In this document: positions 56,012 through 64,000 of the stretch, one piece after another | Layout of the letters: each line of letters starts with the position of its first letter | Numbering within the stretch: position 1 is the first letter of the stretch | NCBI RefSeq assembly: GCF_965638725.1 | Contig: NC_134958.1 | Coordinates: 15,751,464 to 15,815,463 of the forward strand | Direction: 5' to 3' | DNA: 64,000 nucleotides | Source: Aptenodytes patagonicus | Taxonomy: Eukaryota; Chordata; Aves; Sphenisciformes; Spheniscidae | Made by a program: the position numbers and the translations under genes | The notes under the pieces: model-generated | The model's database searches: none | Seen by the model: only the letters and a program-made list of their open reading frames with translations | Told to the model about the DNA's origin: nothing

Positions 56012-56191
56012 ATGGAGGCTGAGACTGAGGCTATGAATGGAGAGAAGGTTTTTACCCCAGTGATAATGAGCTACAAATGTGGAAAGGAACCTTACTACTA
56101 CAACACCTCACAGCTAGAAAAGCCTGGTTACAGTGTAGGCATCTACTACCAGCAAGTAAGACTCATGTTAAATCTTCTTGTCTCTGGATGA
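56012..56191 (+). other. Short anonymous ORF ending at a splice donor
   Basis: ATG at 56012, preceded by an in-frame TAA at 56009-56011, opens MEAETEAMNGEKVFTPVIMS then YKCGKEPYYYNTSQLEKPGY and SVGIYYQQ. A consensus donor GTAAGA begins at 56156; without splicing the ORF ends at TGA 56189-56191 (59 aa). A pyrimidine-rich stretch ending in TGATAG precedes it at about 55,975-56,001. The composition is protein-like, but I recognise no family, and chance is a real alternative. Confidence 0.2.
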
Positions 56192-59100
56192 TCTACTGAA
56201 TTTAAATACATCATTTTGGTAAAGCAAAGAAACCAATCATTATTCTTTCTGCAGATGCTAGTATTAAAGAGAACACAGAATACTGGCAGGATACTTTATT
56301 CCCAAAAAAGTGAATGGGAGTTTTAGCTCTAGTTTCTAGAGCAGCAGAATTAAGTCAGTGTTAATTACTTTCAAATAGATTTGTTCATGCCGGTCAGACA
56401 AACTCTTTACCAAAACAAAGAGCAGAAGTTTCCAAACAGAATAACAACTACAACACACACTCTTGCTGCAAAATCTCAGGAGCACCCGTAGTTTTTGACA
56501 TAAAGTGGCTACGTAAAATCAGCTTCATAGATGCTGTTCTAGAGTTCACACTGTCTAGTTTATTTCCCTGTAAAATTTCTGCTTTGTCTGCACTAGTATT
56601 CACATACGACATCCAACCCAACAGACAACGGCTGCTCCACTGCATAGACTTTTGTGTTTGATTTTTTTTTCTTTAAAGCAGCATATATTAGGTCTTTCTG
56701 TGAGTACAAGAATTGAAGTGATATGTGAAACAAGCAATACAAAAAGTGTAATCTTAGATGTTTTAGGATCCCAATCTGCCCACGTTGCAATTATACACTG
56801 TCAACAGATGATGGCACCAAAATTCAATCTGTAAGCAAACACTGCTAGATAACTGACAGATTTTTTTTGGACAAATACATTAAAACAAATGTACTGAAAT
56901 TTAGCTAATTTAAACTGTATAAAATAGACGTAAACTAAGTAAAGGCTGGAATGAGCCTTTTAAAATAAACCATCACCTTTTCCCTGCTCCCTCTTCCCCC
57001 ATGTCTCAGACTTCAATCCTTAACCAGTAAACAAAGATTTTGCCTTTCAAAGCGTGCACAGCAAAACGAGACACTGAGTCAGACTCTTACTTCTGAGGGA
57101 TACTGTAGATAGATATTCATGTTACTGGAGTCATCATACTTTCAGCCTTTGCTAATATTGTGCTATGTACAGCAGTAAGCATTCTCTTAAAAGCACAGGC
57201 GAACTACAGGATCAGATGCACAATCAAGAATTTGAAGCTCAAGAAGGTATCAGCAGTAGGCAAGCTGTACTTCCACATCCATAAATAATTTGGCTGTTAG
57301 AAGTCACAAATGTACTACCCCTCCATAGATATTTTCATGAGTTTCTTACTTCAATCTTTGTCAATTGCTCTGGTTTAAACACCATCAGTTTTGGCTAGCA
57401 CTTGAAAAACCATCTGGTATATAAATATTCATCAATTAATTTATGAGAAATATAGTCTCATTTCACTGCTTCTCAGGTATACATCGTGTACAGATTTAAA
57501 ATAGCAGGAGCAGTATATATGGTTTAAGATTTGGTAACTTGATTAGTGATAGTATTTCTAATGCAGATTATACCTTAAAGCAGGAAGGAGGAAGGTGTTA
57601 AATAATTCAACAGAAAGTACAACAAATGAACACTTAGGTGGTTAACAATTTATTGTTCTTTAGGCCTTGCAGAGGTTTAATGGAAGCTATGTTGCTTAAT
57701 CTATGAAAAGTGTTTTCTATTTGCCATATGTTAGCAGAACCATCATTAAAACTGTAATTTATTATTGGAATGAACCTCAAAAATATTATGCCCCAACATC
57801 ATGTTCTGGAACCAATGGTCAGGTGAGCATTTTGTTCATGGTATTATGCTCTGATATGCCTTGAGCAAGACAAAGAGGTCCTTTAATTCTGAAAGGCCAA
57901 AATCCCAACAACTGTACTTGTTAGAAGTGTAATTAGTAGGTTGAATTCTACGGTCCAGAATAATGCTAGTGGCTAAACAATTTTTAAAAGGTAGAATGCA
58001 CTAATATTTCACAAAAGGTATTTAAAACTAAAAAATACTCCAAAGCCTAACTATGGAATATAAAGAGTAAAACACTTTTGACACCTAACACATTCCTATG
58101 TTGCTATTGCCAAAATGACTGCATTGAAATTTGAAGGCTTAAAACTGCAACTTCTGTGTTCACACATCACTGTGAAAGCAATTTCTATAAGCTGTCCATT
58201 TATTCCTTCTAGCTCACTCATTTACTGATAGGACTATCATTTTTTGACAGACAGTAATGAAGGTATTAGTAGCTGTTTTACCCTGCTTTATACATTTTAT
58301 ATACCTTTCCACATTAAAGAATATTTTGACAGATTATAACAAGACAACGTTGTTCTTTATGCTTGATGCACAAGGTAACATCTTTATATTAGTATGTGTC
58401 TGTTAAAAAAGAACAAAGATTTTTATTATTAGAAACTGTACACTTTCTTTGCTTTTAAGGTATGACAGGAAAACGTTTTATATGACATGTCAAAATCTTC
58501 CTATTCAAATATGCAAATATGATTGAGTTTTACACCATCAAAAATAAAAACGAGATTCAAAACATACCTTCATTCTTCATCCAAAGTACGTTGTAGGAAT
58601 TATTTTTTTTTTTTTTTGTAACACTGAAGTTATCCGTACTGTTCCAAAATAAATCTTCTGTTCTGATTGATGCTTCTCCCTGTGTATTTTGAGTATTACA
58701 CTGTGGTCACTTGCTTGGGAAAAGCCTTGTAAATGAAAACACTGGAATGGAAATTCAGGAAATACTTTGTTTCTAGCTCTACTAAAAGTACTATGCTCTG
58801 CTTAATCTGATTTTTCATTGAGGGCTAATTTTAGAAAGTTGCTTATTCTCCGTATTTCTGACTTCGATTCATTAAAATCCTTTCTTCTTCCAACCTCCCA
58901 CTGCAAACTTTTTACAGGACTTTTTGTTAACTAGGTAACAACAAAAAAAAAAAAAAAGTACCATATTTATACCATATATACCAAAACTATAAAACTGGGT
59001 TGGGCTTCTGCATGCAGCTGTAGTAGAATTGAAAAACGACAATACGGGTTGGAGTTAAAAGGCCAAAGTTGCAGTTAAAATAGCAGCATGTTATTTCTAG

Positions 59101-60386
59101 TTCTCTAAGTAGCTAAAATGAAAAGTCAGTGCAGACATTTTGTTCAAATGAAGTATTTTACATCTTTTCTTTGCATTACTGTTTTTCCTCACAAGACCAC
59201 TAGACCAATTACTAAATTACCAAAGTCTAACACCCATCCTTGTCAACAGCTACAAGGACCACAGCTTCATCTAAGCACTTAAGCATCACTTTATCCCAAA
59301 AAGCCACCCTTGACTGATGAGCAAACAGCCTGCCAGCCTCATATACAGGCTGTAAAAGCAAATATGATACCCAGAGTCATCTCATCAGCAGGCCTTTCTT
59401 CCAGCTAAGTGTGCAACACTGCTGGTACGGGAAGAGTATTTGCAGAGAGGTAGATAACACTGACTCATCTCGATTAAGTTATTCTTTTGCTCCTTGCTCA
59501 CTGAGGAGGGGAATTAAATAAGATACATACAAGCCTGACTTCCTACTAGAATTAAATTTGACCAGTATTGCAGCATGCATCTTCTGCAGATTAGATTCTT
59601 AATGACTACATGTCAGCTAATCTCATACTTTTAATTCGTGTGCTAGATCTATTCTGTGATGATCCCTGTTGGGACCACAGTACAGTGGAGACTCAGCAAC
59701 AAGACTTCAAATGGGCCGAGTGAGGTGTCACAAGGAACACAGTTGCGGCAGCAGAAAACTTTGTATGGCTTAACAGCTCTGCCTCGGGCTGTTCAGCCAC
59801 CCTCCCTCAGCTTTACCAACCACTGCACCCAAGCTATTTTTGAGTTAACTCAAGTGCGAATACAAGGCTGGCATCCTGAGTTGTCCGCACTGTAGATGAA
59901 CCAAGGTAGGCAAGACTGGTTCAATAGGAATCTCAATGAGACATCAGGTTAAAACACCCATTAACACATCCCATTAATACATCATTTGCAGAACAAAGAC
60001 CCTGGAAATGAATAATCCCTGAAGCAATGCAACACCCACCCGGTATCTGGCTAACCCCTCCCAGGAAAAAAAATTAGCAAAGCCATGATTCCAGCTAATA
60101 TAAATCACAAGAGATGGACTGGAGGGGCAGGGAGGGAGCCTGTGACTGGTAGTAAAACACCAGAAGTATAAATGGAATGAGTTCCTCCACTCCTGGAACA
60201 TCACTCAATGATGAGGGGATAGGGAAGATGAAAATCTCCGGAGGAGCTTCAAAAGGCCACACCTTACTGGCCACATAATAAAAATTTTCTTGTTTTAAAG
60301 AAAGGCATGAGGATTATAGTACTGTATTTATCTTTGGCCAGCTTTATATTCAAAACAAAAATCCCAGGCTCTGTTCTCTGGGACAA

Positions 60387-60387
<1 letters not shown>

Positions 60388-60426
<39 letters not shown>
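60388..60426. repeat. (TG)n microsatellite, about 19 repeats
   Basis: An uninterrupted TG dinucleotide tract of 39 bases is flanked by GGGACAAA and ATCTGTGC. Confidence 0.97.
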
Positions 60427-60428
<2 letters not shown>

Positions 60429-62247
60429 CTGTGCATTTTAGTAATTTATATAAAAGTTAATCCAGTGGTGTGATGAGAAACGCATATTACATTTAAATGA
60501 GCAGAGGGAATAACAAAGAAAACAGATGAATCCCATTGCAGGTGTCTGTGAGGAAGAGAATATGGATGTGAAGCTCCAGTTTGAGAATTTTAACAGCTGT
60601 CAACATTAAAATACCCCAGTGGGAATTAGAAGAGTAAAGCCTTTAACAAATCTTGCAGGTTACTGATGTTTGGCCTGTGCATCCACAGAGGGTTGAAATT
60701 AATGGAGCGAGGTTTAAACTCAGCCAATGTGTTTAGGATAATTTTGTGTTCTGGTGAATGTCGTCTTCATCATGCAGAGTGAATTTTTGTCTTTTACTAA
60801 GAGAAATCTAGGAAATGTAGCATTTTTAACCTTCTGAATGTTCAGACCACTATACACAATCACAGGACTAAAAGTACCATCTGACTCTTAAACGTAGCAC
60901 AAGCAAGATTTAAATTGTAAGCTATCTGAAGAAGCTATATAAACTGGCAGCTTGCTCTTCACTTGTTTTTAGTTACAGCATTAGAAGGGTGAGCTAGGTT
61001 CAATAATAGAGCATACAACAAAGTTCAATCAACTTAATTTCTGTTAATTACAAAAAAATGGAGACCCTCCTTAAGAAACAAATATTCGCCTTGTTTCTAG
61101 AAATTCTCCTCACTACTATGAAAGCAGCAGTCTTTTCGCTACGATTATTAGAACCAAAACTATGACATCTGCAGTAGGATGGGCTCGAAGTCACTCCTCG
61201 TGGAGGGGTGCGAGAGGGAGCCTGGCAGGCATACTCTGCTCCCACTACAAAGCACTCAAGCACAAGGAAGCCTAGAATAACAGTTAACTATCTCTTACCT
61301 CAGTAACCTGTCTTCTAAATCCAGTCTTCTACCTTTGAAAGAGACACAACTTTGGTTCAATCAAGTTATAAAATTAAGCAAAACATTCTGCATAGAAAGC
61401 TTACAAAACACCAGCCATATATACATACGTTGTCTGTCATAGCCTGTTCCTATATTATAGGGACATTATAAGAATAGTAGAGTGTAGTATATAGTTGCCT
61501 TTTGATTGGCCTAAGGCCTTAGTTATTATATATCTGTGTTCACATAACTAGTCTTTACTCAAAGCTTAGGGTGAGCAGGGACTTTCTTGCCCTCCCCAAC
61601 AAGAAGAGAAAGGTTAACATAAAGAATCATAAAGTGTATACCTAGGCATCACTACCTATATAAAGATATCAAAATTAATAGAAACCCCATAGGCACAGCA
61701 GCCTACCACAGCCTCGTCTATTGTCTATATTCATTTTTACTCTTCAACAGATCATAATCCCAGGACAATAAAAATGAGCGGCTCTACTGCCACTCACAGT
61801 ATCCGGTGTCCTCCCCGTACCACCCTTCCAACTGCTATTGCACAAAGAGAAAGTCAAATACTGAAAAAATAACAAAACAGAGGATATTAAAAATAAAAGA
61901 AGCAAAAGAAGTCTGTAAGAGAGATGTAGCTTATTTAGCATGTTCTCTACAAACAGCAGTAACGCACAAAACCAATGATGGGCACAGATGCTTACCCAGT
62001 GGTCTGTAAACAACACAGTTACATGGATTACCTGGGTCAAGTTAGAAGACATTGAGGCTTACGGATGAGCCCATAATCAACAAAACAACCCTCCTCTATT
62101 TTCAACCTACTTATGCAAGGTAAGTAGAACATGAGAATCCATTATAATTCTAAAAATTACTATTTAGCATAACCCAGACCTTCCCTTCGTGGGGAAGAGG
62201 AATGATATTTGAAAATCAGGAATCCATAAAGTATGCAAAGTAACAGT

Positions 62248-62580
62248 TCAGCCTACTTTAATGCAAGACCCTCTAGGTCCAAACATATTACATAGCATTT
62301 CTTCTAGAAGCTCTTCAGAAAAGTCAAATTTATTGTATCTTGCCACAAATAAAGAACAAGTTGCTGACAGGGATACAATGCTGCTTTCAAAGGATTGCAG
62401 CATAAATGGAGTCACTATAACTTGTTTTGTTAAATCGGATACTAGCTCTTGATCCACGTAAAAGATTATTTTGAGAGGGAAACATGTTGCCTTACCTTCA
62501 CACAAGAGCTCTTTAAAGTCCCAGAATTTTGGGCAAATAACTATGTGGCTTTCTGCAATATGCAGCACTATGCTCAACAT
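62248..62580 (-). other. Anonymous 110-codon ORF, possible exon
   Basis: On the - strand, in a region that is roughly 65% AT, an ORF of 110 codons begins MLSIVLHIAESHIVICPKFW and contains YNKFDFSEELLEEMLCNMFG near its end. A GTAAGG donor (complement of 62490-62495) follows DFKELLCE, so the upstream part (62496-62580) could be an exon. No family is recognised. Confidence 0.2.
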
Positions 62581-64000
62581 TTAAAAAGAAAATAAACATT
62601 ACAGTATCCAAACTACATTGGGATTTGGCTTTCAAGACTCAGAGATGCTTGGATTTTAATGCTTGTTTAACTTACTGCAGTATTTGAATCTTTATTTAGA
62701 CATGATTCCCAAAACTTCTACAAATAATGAACAGTTCAGACTGGAAGTTTCCATCTGCTCTGGTAACAAAGAATTAGTTAAAAAAATTTTCGTTCTAGTC
62801 GCCTGATAAAAAAGGATTTTGATATTCTGCTCTTCTCCCATACACTGATCTCTCCAGGTAATTTTAAATCAATAAAGCAAATAATTACAGGTTCCTAGAA
62901 GACACAATGCTTATTTACAGTTTTGCAAACCATTAGAATACTAACTTCAAAACAAAATGAGCTCCTTTTATGCTTACTTGTCCTTAAAAGAAAAATTATA
63001 GAAATAAAAATCAGAATTAAAAAATAATTTTAAAATGGAAGATGTTACTGTATTTGTGAGAGAGGGAAAGAGCAGCTTTAGCTTTCCATGCCAAAAGTGG
63101 GAAACTACTCATAAAGTCAAGCCTCTTAATTGTTATCTTGAAGGTTATTCATACCAACTGCAAATACAAGGCCATTTTCAATCATTTGCAGTATATGGGA
63201 TGTCCAACACACATCCAGAAACAGGTTTAGAAACTGAGTATTTACATCATACAAATGAAGTGTAATTTGCACACAAAAAAAATCTCATATTTAAATCCAG
63301 AAATATCAGTATTGTAAAACTGTATTTAAAATTCAGTATGTTTAAAACATAATAGAACTTTGGTAAAATAACATGTCCTTCCAATTGCCAATCATCTAAG
63401 TGAGCAAGAAAGACTGGGTCCAAGAGACACTCTTTTCCTAGAGACTGCCTCCTTTTGCAATGAAATCTAAACTATGGTTAAAAACAGTTTTTTAGCTAAC
63501 TACAACCCAACACTGTAGCCTTTGGCTGCGCCTGCAAACAATCCAAAACCATACCTCCAGGGATTATTAACCCTTTGCTAGTAAATTTAACCTTTAAATT
63601 AATTTATTGCAGACTGAGGAAAGCAGAAAAGAAAACAGCTGGATTGAAGATCTAAGGTGAATAGAACACTGCTCTGGTTTCTTAAATAAGTCAAACCTGC
63701 GTAGCAGCTGGAGCGCAGGGAGCACACTACTCATCTCAAAGCTGCCTGAAGGTTATGTGAAAACTGGCTACATCTTGCAGCACTAACTCATCGACTGCCA
63801 TGGGGAAATCTGCTTAAGTACACACTGCAGGGTATGGTTTGCAGTATGTGCTTCTTAGAATGCTGCTAGAGAAATGAGGCAGTTATGAACATACTTGAAA
63901 GAGAAAGGACCTGACTGTAATTAGGGAATAAGTGTGCATTAGAGGCTTTCAAAATTTAATTTGGATATCAAATTATGTCTCAGTTCTCTTTCCTTAACAA

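Larger units (their letters stand above)
56192..64000. other. AT-rich region without recognised genes
   Basis: No protein family is recognised on either strand. Contents are a (TG)n microsatellite at 60388-60426, A/T homopolymers (for example near 58,604-58,618 and 58,942-58,956), and a 110-codon - strand ORF at 62248-62580 with an internal splice-donor-like site. Confidence 0.5.

Noticed and set aside
61744-62052. 102-codon - strand ORF with a Leu-rich stretch
   Set aside because: It resembles a membrane segment only because of T-rich composition; there is no conserved motif or promoter.
1-64000. CRISPR arrays, prokaryotic operons, tRNA or rRNA genes
   Set aside because: I saw no direct-repeat/spacer arrays, no ribosome-binding-site-led gene clusters, and no tRNA cloverleaf or rRNA sequence; the window is eukaryotic throughout.

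Overview
The window is vertebrate nuclear DNA, most likely from a bird. Protein-coding exons are small and GT-AG spliced, there is no operon structure, and the recognisable transposons are CR1 (chicken repeat 1) LINE fragments carrying the CR1 reverse transcriptase and the CR1-type ATTCTATG 3' end. GC-rich CpG islands and G/C mononucleotide runs also fit an avian genome. I cannot name the species.

Left part (1-29,860): the 3' two thirds of one gene on the + strand, IQGAP1, a Ras GTPase-activating-like scaffold that binds Rac1/CDC42, calmodulin and actin-associated partners. I place 24 coding exons (2411-28000). All have GT-AG borders and mutually consistent phases. They read without a stop through the IQGAP repeat region, the WW domain, four IQ motifs, the RasGAP-related domain and the RasGAP C-terminal domain to the KFYGK terminus, about 1,119 residues. 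The upstream exons (CH domain and the first repeats) lie outside the window. Introns hold one sizeable CR1 fragment (5845-6497), a CR1 tail (about 1725-1791), homopolymer runs and a 66-nt hairpin candidate. The 3'UTR has two poly(A) signals.

Middle part (29,860-43,200): an unusual GC-rich, repeat-rich block. It holds a CR1 copy on the - strand (31,211-32,300), an LTR-like stretch, and three CpG islands (about 33,750-34,720, 37,950-38,610 and 41,340-41,600). It also holds three unrelated degenerate tandem arrays (36,190-36,590; 36,970-37,720; 38,620-40,720). Two of the islands look like promoters of short transcripts facing each other. One is a + strand four-exon unit (34,370-36,000) with no convincing protein. 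The other is a - strand unit starting at an NRF1-like palindrome near 38,570 with poly(A) signals at 37,963-37,989. A third, + strand, promoter with a spliced first exon sits at about 41,600.

Right part (43,200-64,000): AT-rich sequence in which I find no recognisable protein-coding gene on either strand. It contains a (TG)n microsatellite, a probable old CR1 scrap, and two short anonymous ORFs that end at or span plausible splice donors. The neighbour expected downstream from mammalian synteny (CRTC3) is not visible here.
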